Shown: one piece after another, positions 46,899 to 54,862 of the stretch
Numbering within the stretch: the first letter of the stretch is position 1
Layout: every line of letters begins with the position of its first letter
Assembly (NCBI RefSeq): GCF_900111745.1
Contig: NZ_FOIJ01000011.1
Coordinates: forward strand, 1 to 64,000
Reading direction: 5' to 3'
Length of the DNA stretch: 64,000 nucleotides
From: Stigmatella erecta
GTDB lineage: Bacteria; Myxococcota; Myxococcia; Myxococcales; Myxococcaceae
The notes under the pieces: model-generated
The model's database searches: none
The model's input: only the letters and a program-made list of their open reading frames with translations
What the model was told of the DNA's origin: nothing
Translations under genes and position numbers: made by a program

Positions 46899-48323
46899 AT
46901 GAACGGACGACGGATGAGGCGGTACGGAACACTGATGGGGTGCCTGTGGGTGTCCCTGGCCAGCGCCCAGGAAGCCTCCCCCCTCCCGGAGGAGCCCCTC
47001 TTCCCGGACCTGGCGCTCCCGGCAACGCCTACCTCCACACAGGTGGTGGGAGAAGTGACCGTGCTGGGGGCGGAGAAGACGCGCCCGGAGACTGTCCAAG
47101 CCTACTCGCGGCTGGATGCGGGCGATGCCGTCTCGCAGGAGGAGCTCACCCGGGTGGAGCGGCGCCTGGTGGCCACGGGCCTGTTCCAGGAGGTGCGCGT
47201 CAGCACGCAGCCCATGGCGGAGGGCCAGGTGCGGGTGCTGCTCGAGGTGAAGGACAAGGCCTCCTGGGTCATCGCCCCCACCTTCTCGCTCTCCAACTCG
47301 AACATCGGCGGCGGCGTGCTGTACGCGGAGAGCAACCTGTGGGGCCGCAGCAAGAAGTTCGTGGCGGGCGCGCAGGTGAGCACCGCGGAGACGGGCCTGT
47401 TCGTGGGCTACCTGGACCCCAACCTCTTCGGCTTTCCGCCGCTGCGGCTGAGCCTGGAGGGGCAGCTGCGCAGTGACCGGGTGGAGGAGTTCCGCCCGGA
47501 CGCGAGCCAGGAAGACCCCGAGGTGCTGCGCCGGACGCGGCTCAACTCGGCCTCCGTGACGGGGGAGCTGGCGGCGATGATCGCCGAGCGGGTGCGCGTG
47601 GCGGCCAAGTACCGGCTGATGCTCATCGACGCCCGGCCCCCCTCCACGGACACGGAGGTGGTGGAGCCCGCCTTCGAGCCCGGCCCGGCGCAGCGCGACA
47701 CCTCGCTGCGGCTGATGGTGGGGCTCGACACGCGGCAGAACCTCCACGCGGTGATGGAGGGCCTCAACCTCGAAGCCTCGTGGGAGCTGTCCTCGCCCAG
47801 CGTGTGGAGCGACTTCCGCTACCAGCGCGCCGGGATGCTCTACCGGCACGGCATCCGCTTCTTCCAGGAGCACAACCTGGTGCTGCGCGCCGAGGCCAGC
47901 CTGGGCCAGGACCTGCCGTTCCACCAGGAGCTGGTCGCGGGCGCCGGCTCGCTGCGCGGCTTCCTGTACCGGCAGTTCCGCGGCGACACCCGCCTGTCCT
48001 TCACCGCCGAGTACCACTTTCCCCTGTTCACCATCCGCTCCCTGTCCTTCCGGGGCGTGGGCTTCTCGGACTCGGGCCTGCTGATGTGGCGCTCGCTGCC
48101 CGAGGACAAGAAGCGGAGGGACCTCACGGGCCGGGTGGTGCGCGGCTACCTGCCGGAGGCCCAGAGCGGGTTGGAGCACGCCACCGTGGCGCAGGGCGTG
48201 GGCGCGGGGCTGCGGCTGTACCTGCGCAGCGTCGTCCTGCCGCTGCTGGGCGTGGATGTGGCCTACGGCGTCAACTCGAACGAGTTCCGCTTCTACCTGG
48301 TGGCCGGGGTGAGCCCCACCTGA
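46899..48323 (+). CDS. Omp85-family outer-membrane protein with one POTRA domain
   Basis: 474 residues from ATG 46899; ATG 46914 is a close alternative. Signal peptide ends about VSLASAQ. One POTRA-like domain (residues 55-135: GEVTVLGAEKTRPETVQAYSRL ... LFQEVRVSTQP; quoted in part) precedes a 16-strand barrel of the bacterial surface antigen type, with the L6 motif in GAGSLRGFLYRQFRGD (RGF) and the closing strand FRFYLVAGVSPT. It is shorter than BamA (about 800, five POTRA) and TamA (about 580, three), so it is a minimal Omp85 protein, possibly a myxobacterial TamA/BamA variant or a patatin-less PlpD barrel. No partner gene. Confidence 0.85.
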   Translation: MNGRRMRRYGTLMGCLWVSLASAQEASPLPEEPLFPDLALPATPTSTQVVGEVTVLGAEKTRPETVQAYSRLDAGDAVSQEELTRVERRLVATGLFQEVRVSTQPMAEGQVRVLLEVKDKASWVIAPTFSLSNSNIGGGVLYAESNLWGRSKKFVAGAQVSTAETGLFVGYLDPNLFGFPPLRLSLEGQLRSDRVEEFRPDASQEDPEVLRRTRLNSASVTGELAAMIAERVRVAAKYRLMLIDARPPSTDTEVVEPAFEPGPAQRDTSLRLMVGLDTRQNLHAVMEGLNLEASWELSSPSVWSDFRYQRAGMLYRHGIRFFQEHNLVLRAEASLGQDLPFHQELVAGAGSLRGFLYRQFRGDTRLSFTAEYHFPLFTIRSLSFRGVGFSDSGLLMWRSLPEDKKRRDLTGRVVRGYLPEAQSGLEHATVAQGVGAGLRLYLRSVVLPLLGVDVAYGVNSNEFRFYLVAGVSPT

Positions 48324-48347
48324 TCCCCGCCCCTCAGGAGCGGCCCG

Positions 48348-49502
48348 TCAGTAGAGCAGCCCGTCAATGGGCTGCACCGGCGGGGGCAGCTCCGTCTCCC
48401 CCAGGGACTGGCGCAGGTTGATCTCGATGGTGCGCGAGAGCGCCGTCATCGGCGTGTCGCTGAAGCTGTTCTCGAACGGGGTCTCCACGTCGTGCCCCAC
48501 CGCGTCCATCGCGATGAACATGAACGCGATGATGGCGGTGACGGGAGGGGTGAGCCACCCCAGGTCGCTCACCACCCCCAGCGGCAGCATCGCCAGGTAA
48601 GCCCGCACCATGGCCCGGGGCAGGATGTCGTACTGCCGGGGCAGGGGGGTGTTCTTGATGCGCTCGCACGCGCCGAGGATGTTCGTCAGCTCATTGAGGG
48701 TGTTGTTCAGCGCCACCAGCAGGAACACCTTCTCCTCCCCATGGAGCTGGCCAAAGAGCAGCCGCAGGCGCGTTCCAATCCAGAGCAGGATCGCCGCGGG
48801 CACGTTGTGCTCGTCGCGCAGGGCCTCGAGCACCGAGGGCCGGAAGAAGGGAGCAATTTCTGGAAACGGATCCTGGCGCCGCAGGTGGCAGCGCAGCGCG
48901 TTCACGAAGCCCATCTGCGCATACACCAGCTCCCGCGCCTCATCGGTGATGCCCTCGAACAGGCCGGTGATGACGCCGCGGGAAGTCCCCGGCGCCTCGT
49001 TCGGCATCTCCAGGGACACGAGCCGCGCCGGCAGCGAGTCCGGGGGATAGGCCTCGTACGCCTTGCCGAGCCGGTCCCGGACGGCGCCATCGCTCGTCAC
49101 GGACCAGAAGGAGAGCCGGGAGGTCGACGAGGGCTCTTTCGCCGTCTGCATCAGGCGCGGGGTCTTTTCAGCCCCCTCCGTCCCCCCTTGGAGCGTCCGG
49201 TGAATGGGGGCCGGCAGGAACGTGAGCACTTGGCGGGCGAACGAGCGCGAGGTATTCACCAACCCCCCCCACAGCGTGCGGGCTTCCCACCATCGGTCGT
49301 AGGCGGAGTTGTTGCGAAAGGCCAGCAGGACCCCCAGCGCGGCGGCGAGCACGGTCACGGGGAGCGCGGGAACCGCCAGCCAGGTGGCGCCCAACACCTC
49401 ATAGGCGGCGGCAATGCCCAGGGCGAGCAGCACATGCAGCGCGACTGGCCGGCCCGTGTATCGGATCACGATACGCCAGGACAGCATCCGTCCAACGATC
49501 AT
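48348..49502 (-). CDS. Bestrophin family anion channel
   Basis: 384 residues from ATG 49502, AAGGA about 9 nt upstream. Bestrophin/RFP-TM layout: first membrane helices IAAAYEVLGATWLAVPALPV and VLAAALGVLLAFRNNSAYDRWWEAR, where the AFRNNSAYDRWWEAR signature is strongly conserved in bacterial bestrophins (YneE type). Later helices FLLVALNNTLNELTNILGACERI and YLAMLPLGVVSDLGWLTPPVTAIIAF. An insertion of about 75 residues after the second helix (AEKTPRLMQTAKEP...) is unusual. Expected to form a pentameric cation or anion channel in the inner membrane. Divergent from the SDR gene. Confidence 0.88.
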   Translation of the reverse strand: MIVGRMLSWRIVIRYTGRPVALHVLLALGIAAAYEVLGATWLAVPALPVTVLAAALGVLLAFRNNSAYDRWWEARTLWGGLVNTSRSFARQVLTFLPAPIHRTLQGGTEGAEKTPRLMQTAKEPSSTSRLSFWSVTSDGAVRDRLGKAYEAYPPDSLPARLVSLEMPNEAPGTSRGVITGLFEGITDEARELVYAQMGFVNALRCHLRRQDPFPEIAPFFRPSVLEALRDEHNVPAAILLWIGTRLRLLFGQLHGEEKVFLLVALNNTLNELTNILGACERIKNTPLPRQYDILPRAMVRAYLAMLPLGVVSDLGWLTPPVTAIIAFMFIAMDAVGHDVETPFENSFSDTPMTALSRTIEINLRQSLGETELPPPVQPIDGLLY

Positions 49503-49620
49503 CTCGAGTGTTCCTTCACGGGTTGAGCGGGCTTGCCATGTAACATGCCCTGCAACCCTCAGGACCTTCCCCTGTTCCGGACGATGTCCGGGAATGAGCA
49601 GCCGCTCCAAGGATCTCCCC

Positions 49621-50382
49621 ATGCACACCCTTCACGGATGGACAGCCCTCGTCACCGGGGCCAGCTCGGGTATCGGCGAAGCCTGTGCCCTCTCCTTGTC
49701 CCAGGCAGGCGCACGCCTCGTCCTGGTGGGCCGGCGCGAAGACCGGTTGCGGACACTGGCCTCGAAGCTCGCGGTGCCCGCCCACCCGCTCGTGCTGGAC
49801 GTGCGCTCGCGCCCCGAGGTCGAGGCCGCCCTGGCCTCCCTGCCGGCGGAGTTCGCCGCCGTGGACCTCCTCGTCAACAACGCGGGCCTGGCCCTGGGCA
49901 CGGACGCCGCGCACGAGGCCTCCCTCGATGACTGGGAGACGATGATCGACACCAACTGCAAGGGGCTCGTCTACCTCACGCACGCCCTGCTCCCCGGCAT
50001 GGTGCGGCGCAACCGCGGCCACATCGTCAACCTGGGCTCGGTGGCCGCCACCTACCCGTACCCCGGCGGCAACATCTACGGCGCCACCAAGGCCTTCCTG
50101 CACCAGTTCTCGCAGAACCTGAAGGCGGACCTCGTGGGCACGCGCGTGCGGGTCACCGACGTGCAGCCGGGCATGGTGGAAACGGAGTTCTCGCAGGTGC
50201 GGTTCCGGGGTGACGCCCAGCGCGCCAGCAAGCTCTACGAGGGCATGGAGCCCCTCACGGCGGCCGACATCGCGGACGTGGTGCAGTGGTGTGTCACCCG
50301 GCCCGCCCACGTGAACATCAACGCCGTCGAGCTCATGCCCGCGGACCAGGCCTTCGGGCCCTTCGCCGTCAAGCGGCGCTGA
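49621..50382 (+). CDS. Short-chain dehydrogenase/reductase (YdfG-like)
   Basis: 253 residues from ATG 49621 with AAGGA about 9 nt before. Classical [28 protein letters not shown], catalytic Ser in [20 protein letters not shown], and YGATK with the catalytic Tyr and Lys. C-terminal [18 protein letters not shown] matches YdfG-type (L-allo-threonine / 3-hydroxy acid dehydrogenase) proteins. It may be housekeeping, or reduce the cyclitol ketone of the neighbouring cluster. It is convergent with the cyclase gene and overlaps it by 14 nt tail to tail, so it lies on the edge of the cluster. Confidence 0.88.
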   Translation: MHTLHGWTALVTGASSGIGEACALSLSQAGARLVLVGRREDRLRTLASKLAVPAHPLVLDVRSRPEVEAALASLPAEFAAVDLLVNNAGLALGTDAAHEASLDDWETMIDTNCKGLVYLTHALLPGMVRRNRGHIVNLGSVAATYPYPGGNIYGATKAFLHQFSQNLKADLVGTRVRVTDVQPGMVETEFSQVRFRGDAQRASKLYEGMEPLTAADIADVVQWCVTRPAHVNINAVELMPADQAFGPFAVKRR

Positions 50383-51574
50383 CGGGCACCGCGGACAGCG
50401 GGCCCTCGCGCCCGCGCTGGGCGCGCTCCGCCATGCGGCGGATGGCTCGCCCCAGCGCCTCGCGGGGGACATCCTCCAGCCCGTGCAGGAACATCCCCTC
50501 GCCGATGCGGGCGGGAATCACCAGGTTGACGCGGTGCCCCCGGTGCACGTTCACCTCCATCAGCGCCTGCCACATCGCATCCACCGAGCAGAGCGAGGCG
50601 TCGAACACCGGCAGCCCCACCACCTCCAGCAGCGAGAGGATCCGCTCGAACTCGGCCTGCGCGAGGATGCCCAGCTCGTTGCTCAGGCAGGCCGACAGCG
50701 CCATGTCCATGGCCACCGCCTCCCCGTGGGCATGGGCATAGCCGCTCGCCGTCTCCAGGCTCATGCTGAAGGTGTGCCCGAAGTCGACCAGGCGCTCGAG
50801 GTTCAGCTCGAACAGGTTGGGCTGCAGCTCTTCGATCATCCGGACCATGGCGCCCACCACCGCCTCCTGCGGCAGGGGGTGCTCCAGGCGCCGGTTCAGG
50901 GGCGGCAGGAAGTGGCGCTCCAGGGCGGCGAAGATCTCCGAATCACACACCAGCCCCATCTTGATGATCTCCGCCAGCCCGCAGCGCAGCTCGCGGGGCG
51001 GCAGGGTGGACAGGAACCCCCGGTCGTTGAGGGTCGCGTACGCGGGGTAGTACGTGCCGATGAGGTTCTTCGAACCGGCCAGGTTCACCCCCGTCTTCAC
51101 CCCCACGGCCACGTCCACCTGGCCCACCAGCGTGGTGGGCACCTTGATGTAGCGGATGCCCCGCCGGTAGATGGACGCGGCGAAGCCTACCGTGTCCAGG
51201 ACGATGCCGCCGCCGATGGCGACCAAGAGCCCGTGACGGTCCAGGCTGAAGGACTTGGCGGCCTCGCAGAGGCGCAGCACGCTCTCGATCGACTTGTTCG
51301 ACTCCGAGGTGCTCAGCACCAGGAAGCGGTACTGCTCCGGCGCGAAGTGGGCGCGGAAGTACTGGCGGATGCGCTCCCCATGCAGCCGGTCCACGGAGGG
51401 GCTGATGCACACCAGCATGCGCGCGTCGCGGCACAGCCCGGGCAGCAGCGTGCTGCCCGGCTCGAAGAGCCCGTCCTCGTTGTGCACGCCGTAGCCGAAG
51501 TCCGCCTGCGCGGCGACCTGCAGCGTGGTGCCCAGAACGCTCGTACCGCCACCCACCACCTTGATATGCGCCAT
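50369..51574 (-). CDS. Sedoheptulose-7-phosphate cyclase (2-epi-valiolone or 2-epi-5-epi-valiolone synthase)
   Basis: 401 residues from ATG 51574 (TTG 51589 overlaps the previous stop). A sugar phosphate cyclase of the DHQ-synthase superfamily: NAD loop [60 protein letters not shown], then zinc ligands in [11 protein letters not shown] (Glu), DFGHTFSM (His) and [11 protein letters not shown] (His). The KTGVN and KNLIGTYYP segments are those of the C7-cyclitol branch (EEVS/EVS), not of DHQ synthase. It converts sedoheptulose 7-phosphate to a C7 cyclitol, the first step to aminocyclitols. A 2-epi-valiolone synthase was reported from Stigmatella aurantiaca; I infer that this may be an orthologue, which sequence inspection cannot settle. 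Last gene of the leftward arm. Confidence 0.92.
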   Translation of the reverse strand: MAHIKVVGGGTSVLGTTLQVAAQADFGYGVHNEDGLFEPGSTLLPGLCRDARMLVCISPSVDRLHGERIRQYFRAHFAPEQYRFLVLSTSESNKSIESVLRLCEAAKSFSLDRHGLLVAIGGGIVLDTVGFAASIYRRGIRYIKVPTTLVGQVDVAVGVKTGVNLAGSKNLIGTYYPAYATLNDRGFLSTLPPRELRCGLAEIIKMGLVCDSEIFAALERHFLPPLNRRLEHPLPQEAVVGAMVRMIEELQPNLFELNLERLVDFGHTFSMSLETASGYAHAHGEAVAMDMALSACLSNELGILAQAEFERILSLLEVVGLPVFDASLCSVDAMWQALMEVNVHRGHRVNLVIPARIGEGMFLHGLEDVPREALGRAIRRMAERAQRGREGPLSAVPVSAA

Positions 51575-51585
51575 GATGTCGTCAC

Positions 51586-52317
51586 TCAACCCGCGTAGTT
51601 CACTCGCCCATTTCGATAGATGCCCACGGAGGTCTGCTTTCGATCCAACGCGCCGTTGCGGAAGCGCATGTTGATCGACATGCGGTCCCGGCCCGAGGTG
51701 TTGTGGTTCACCTTATGGAACAGGGTGCAATCGGTGATGACCAGGTCGCCGGCCTTCGGGCACAGCTGCTTCTGGCCCGGCAAGTCGCCGTGGGGCTCGC
51801 CGGACGGCAGGCGCTTGTTCCCGTGGCTGCCCTCCACCACGTGCAGGGCGCCGGACTCCAGCGAGGTGTCGAACGGGTAGAGCAGGAAGTTGAACATCTG
51901 CCCGGCCCCCACGGTCTCCGGATCGATGTCCTGGTGCCAGGGGATGGCCTGCCCCTCCCCGGCCTTGTGGTACTGCACCAGCGAGGCGTGGAAGCGCCCG
52001 TCCTCGGGCAGCAGCTCGCGCACGATGTGGCGCAGGCGGGGGTGCTCGATGAGCGCCGCGAGGGTGGGCACGTGCTCGTGCCGGTCCACGTAGCAGTAGC
52101 TCGTGGACTGGTACTTCTTGAAGAAGTGCTCGGAGCCCTCGCGGGGCACCATGAGCGCTGGGTTGGAGATGAGCGCCAGCACCTCGGCCTGGAGCGCCGC
52201 CAGCTCGGCGCCGTGGACGAAGGACGGCAGGTGGATGTAGCCCTGCGCCTGGAAACGGGACTTGTCGAACAGCCAGCGTGTGTTGTCCACCGACGGGCTC
52301 TCCATGGGGCACTCCAT
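51586..52317 (-). CDS. PhyH-family 2-oxoglutarate/Fe(II) oxygenase
   Basis: 243 residues; ATG 52317, or ATG 52305 which has GGAG 6 nt upstream and may be the real start (239 residues). Phytanoyl-CoA dioxygenase family: iron ligands HxD in IPWHQDIDP and the second His in [21 protein letters not shown], whose Arg binds 2-oxoglutarate. [23 protein letters not shown] is the jelly-roll core. In natural-product clusters such enzymes hydroxylate, epoxidise or desaturate. It lies 11 nt upstream of the cyclase gene in the same operon, so a C7 cyclitol-derived substrate is likely. Possible parallel to the 2OG-dependent hydroxylation in validamycin (VldW). Confidence 0.9.
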   Translation of the reverse strand: MECPMESPSVDNTRWLFDKSRFQAQGYIHLPSFVHGAELAALQAEVLALISNPALMVPREGSEHFFKKYQSTSYCYVDRHEHVPTLAALIEHPRLRHIVRELLPEDGRFHASLVQYHKAGEGQAIPWHQDIDPETVGAGQMFNFLLYPFDTSLESGALHVVEGSHGNKRLPSGEPHGDLPGQKQLCPKAGDLVITDCTLFHKVNHNTSGRDRMSINMRFRNGALDRKQTSVGIYRNGRVNYAG

Positions 52318-52329
52318 GACGTTCGCCGG

Positions 52330-53613
52330 TCACGGCGAAGGGGATAGGGGTTTGATCACCGGGTCCACCTGGGACAGGGCGGAGAAGTAGGCCTGGACCG
52401 CGCGGTGGTCCTGAATCATCGGGTTCACCAGGCAGGCGCGCAGCACCCGCTGGGGCGAGCGCTCCAGGATGGCTCCCAGCAGCTCCCCCTCGGCTTGCTT
52501 CATCTGCTTGACGAACGTGAACTCGGGGAGGCGGGCCACGTGCTCCGGCGGCGCGAACGCCACGGGGCCCCCGCCGTCCATGCGCGCGTTGGTCTCGACG
52601 ACACACGTGCGGCAGCCCAGGCCAAACGGGTCCGGGACTCCCAGGTTGAGGATCAACGGGTCGCGGGTGAGCTGAAGCAGGTTCGAGAGCACGGGGGTGA
52701 CGATGAGATCGTACCAATCGCACCGCCGCGCGGCCAGCCGTTCCAGGAAGGGCTCCGGCGACAGGGCCTCCCGGGGCGTGTGTCTCACCTGGTCGGCCAG
52801 TTCCTGCTCCAGCGCATACAGGAACGAGGCCCGGTTGGGCTTCTGCCGCTGCCCTTCCCAGACCGCGTTCCGGTTGAAGATCAAGTCCCAGGCGGGAATG
52901 ACGATCGACTCGAAGGCCCGGTGGTACGCGGGCGCCAGGGCGCACGCATCGAGGCGCTCCTTGAGCTCCGAGAAGATGCTCCGGCCCGACAGCCGCACGT
53001 CATGGACGAAGCCGAAGTGGTTGACGCCAAAGTACTGAATGTCGACCGCCTCGCGCGGCTGCTGAAGCAGCCCGGCATACGCGGAGCGCAGGACCTCCGG
53101 GTAGTCACAGATGCCCACCACGGGCAGCCCGAACCGCTCCAGCATGTACTGGGTGACGATGCTGCACGGGTTGGTGAAGTTTACCAGGGTGTAGGGCCCG
53201 GTCTTGCCCCGGAGCGTCTCTAGGAAGGGCGTCAGCCCCACGACGGTCCGGATGGCGTTGCTGACCCCCACCATGCCCAGGGTCTCGTCGGCCACCAGCC
53301 CCTGGGCCAGGGCGATCTTCTCATCCAGGTCGCGGGCGGCCATGCCCCCGAAGCGGAGCTGGTTGAAGACGAGGCCGTACTCCCCATCCAGACAGGCCTC
53401 GAAGTCCGTGGTGAAGTCCGTCACGAGCGCCGAGGCGCGCGTCAGCTGCCCGCACATCCGCGCCACGGCCTCGAGCCGCTGCTGGTCGCGGCCGAACAGG
53501 GTGATGCGGCGCAGGTGCGAAGTCACCCCCGCGCGGTGCAGCGACTCCACCAGCAGCAGCGTGTAGAAGCTGCTGCCGCCCAGGATGAACAGGCTGGTCT
53601 GTGCGCCGCTCAC
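52330..53613 (-). CDS. GH4-like NAD-dependent sugar enzyme
   Basis: 427 residues from GTG 53613. Glycoside hydrolase family 4 fold: Rossmann start LFILGGSSFYTLLLVESL (the GGSxxYT motif binds NAD), then GVSNAIRT, the metal-binding Cys in FTNPCSIVTQYMLERF and the His in YFGVNHFGFV, and the tail ETNARMDGGGPVAFA. GH4 enzymes use NAD+ and a divalent metal to oxidise sugar C3, then eliminate at C1-C2; conserved Cys and His suggest the chemistry is retained. Family members include 6-phospho-glucosidases, alpha-glucosidases and alpha-glucuronidases. In this cluster it may dehydrogenate, epimerise or dehydrate a phosphorylated cyclitol, an inference from position only. Confidence 0.85.
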   Translation of the reverse strand: MSGAQTSLFILGGSSFYTLLLVESLHRAGVTSHLRRITLFGRDQQRLEAVARMCGQLTRASALVTDFTTDFEACLDGEYGLVFNQLRFGGMAARDLDEKIALAQGLVADETLGMVGVSNAIRTVVGLTPFLETLRGKTGPYTLVNFTNPCSIVTQYMLERFGLPVVGICDYPEVLRSAYAGLLQQPREAVDIQYFGVNHFGFVHDVRLSGRSIFSELKERLDACALAPAYHRAFESIVIPAWDLIFNRNAVWEGQRQKPNRASFLYALEQELADQVRHTPREALSPEPFLERLAARRCDWYDLIVTPVLSNLLQLTRDPLILNLGVPDPFGLGCRTCVVETNARMDGGGPVAFAPPEHVARLPEFTFVKQMKQAEGELLGAILERSPQRVLRACLVNPMIQDHRAVQAYFSALSQVDPVIKPLSPSP

Positions 53614-53632
53614 GGGGGTGCTCGCAGGGGCC

Positions 53633-54736
53633 TCAGCTCGTGGGGAGCTGATACTCCACGGCCTTGGCCCTCAGCTCCTGATACTTGAGGATGAGCTCAT
53701 CCTGCGTCTTCGTCTCGTCGCCAAAGAACAGGCCGTTCTCCTCGCGCAGGAGCGTGAAGTGCTCGCGCAGGGTGTTCACGGCGAACTCGGCCTTCTTGAG
53801 CGTGATGGGCGTGCAGGACTTGCCATGCAGGTCATCGAACAGGTCCAGCACGTTGGAGCGGAAGGACTCGATCAAGTACAGCTTGTGAAGACTGTCATTG
53901 CCGCGCAGGGCCTGCCGCCAGCGCTGGTTGATGGCCCCTTGCCATTGCAAGACGGGCTCGACGGCCTTCATGGCCTCCAGCCGCTGAAGCTTGTTCTCGT
54001 AGTGCTTCAGCGCGTATGTCTTTTCCTCGCGGTAGACGCCGAAGAGCCCCTGCGCATCCAGGCCGTGGGGGTTTCGCAGGAGGTGGTCGAAGAAGTTGCG
54101 CGTCTCGAACCGCTCCACGCCGTGAAACAACGGGGTCGCGAAGCCGTTGTTGTTGTAGTGCTGGCGCGGATCGAACCGGTACATGTACCCGAAGTCGAAC
54201 AGGAAGATCTTCCGGCCGTCGTCCAGGACATTGCCCGGGCAGAAGTCCCACTCGAACAGGCCGTGCAGCTCCAGGTTCACGATGGTGCTGAAGAGCTGAT
54301 CATACACCCGGCCATCGAAGCGCTGGAGCCGCTCCCCTTCGATCCAGGGCGAGAGGATGACCCCATCCAGGAAGGAGGCGTACTGGGTCTCGACGATGTG
54401 GGTGAACAGCGGGGCCGTCTCCGGGTTGCGCTGGAGCGCGGTGATGTCGCGGCGGCGCTGGACCTCGTTGAGAAATGATGTCTGGCCATCCACATTCTTC
54501 ACCAGACTCTCGGCCCGCTTGCGCTTGAGCGTCCAGTGGCGGCCCCCGGCCTGGAGCCGGTAGACATAGGCCGTCAATCCAGACTCGATTGCCTTGACCA
54601 CATACTCGCTGTGGGCCGTGGTGTGGGCCAATTGCTCCAGGGGCAGCGGCAGGGCGGACTTCTCGCCCACCTCGATTTGCTGGCCGCTTGCCTGGAACGC
54701 AAGCTGGGACTGTTGCCTCTCCTTTTCCAGACTCAT
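53633..54736 (-). CDS. Protein-kinase-fold phosphotransferase
   Basis: 367 residues. Kinase-like elements: HWTLKRKRAESL with the ATP-binding Lys, a hinge near ILSPWIEGERLQRFDG, a catalytic loop LFEWDFCPGNVLDDG (EWDFCPGN replaces HRDxxxxN) and DFG in IFLFDFGYMYRFD. The C-lobe is helical. It is thus a member of the kinase-like superfamily, close to small-molecule or protein kinases, not of the ROK or GHMP types known for cyclitol 7-kinases. Leads the leftward arm, divergent from the ABC exporter genes. Possible jobs: phosphorylating the cyclitol early in the pathway, or phosphorylating the finished product for self-protection. Confidence 0.78.
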   Translation of the reverse strand: MSLEKERQQSQLAFQASGQQIEVGEKSALPLPLEQLAHTTAHSEYVVKAIESGLTAYVYRLQAGGRHWTLKRKRAESLVKNVDGQTSFLNEVQRRRDITALQRNPETAPLFTHIVETQYASFLDGVILSPWIEGERLQRFDGRVYDQLFSTIVNLELHGLFEWDFCPGNVLDDGRKIFLFDFGYMYRFDPRQHYNNNGFATPLFHGVERFETRNFFDHLLRNPHGLDAQGLFGVYREEKTYALKHYENKLQRLEAMKAVEPVLQWQGAINQRWRQALRGNDSLHKLYLIESFRSNVLDLFDDLHGKSCTPITLKKAEFAVNTLREHFTLLREENGLFFGDETKTQDELILKYQELRAKAVEYQLPTS

Positions 54737-54798
54737 GGGGGCCTTCTACCGTAGATTTCCCAGGGTCGCCAGCCCTGCCCGGGCCCCCGGGACTTCCG

Positions 54799-54827
54799 TT
54801 GACACGGCATTTTGACCCACCTAAAAT
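54799..54827 (+). promoter_or_regulatory. Consensus sigma70 promoter of the exporter/biosynthesis operon
   Basis: TTGACA (54799-54804), 17-nt spacer, TAAAAT (54822-54827): nearly perfect sigma70 elements, rare in this GC-rich genome. Transcription would begin near 54834, 29 nt before GTG 54863, after which AAGGA gives the ribosome site. Confidence 0.78.
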
Positions 54828-54839
54828 CCAATGAATTGG
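54828..54839. promoter_or_regulatory. CCAAT-GA-ATTGG palindrome at the transcription start
   Basis: CCAAT (54828-54832) and ATTGG (54835-54839) form a perfect inverted repeat immediately after the -10 box, spanning the expected start site. A repressor bound here would block the strong promoter. No regulator gene is seen in the cluster within the window. Confidence 0.5.
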
Positions 54840-54862
54840 TGCCGTGCCGTAAGGATTAACCT

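Noticed and set aside
49535-49549. CATGT-A-ACATG palindrome in front of the SDR gene as operator
   Set aside because: Short (11 bp), with no clear promoter elements around it and no regulator nearby; could be chance.
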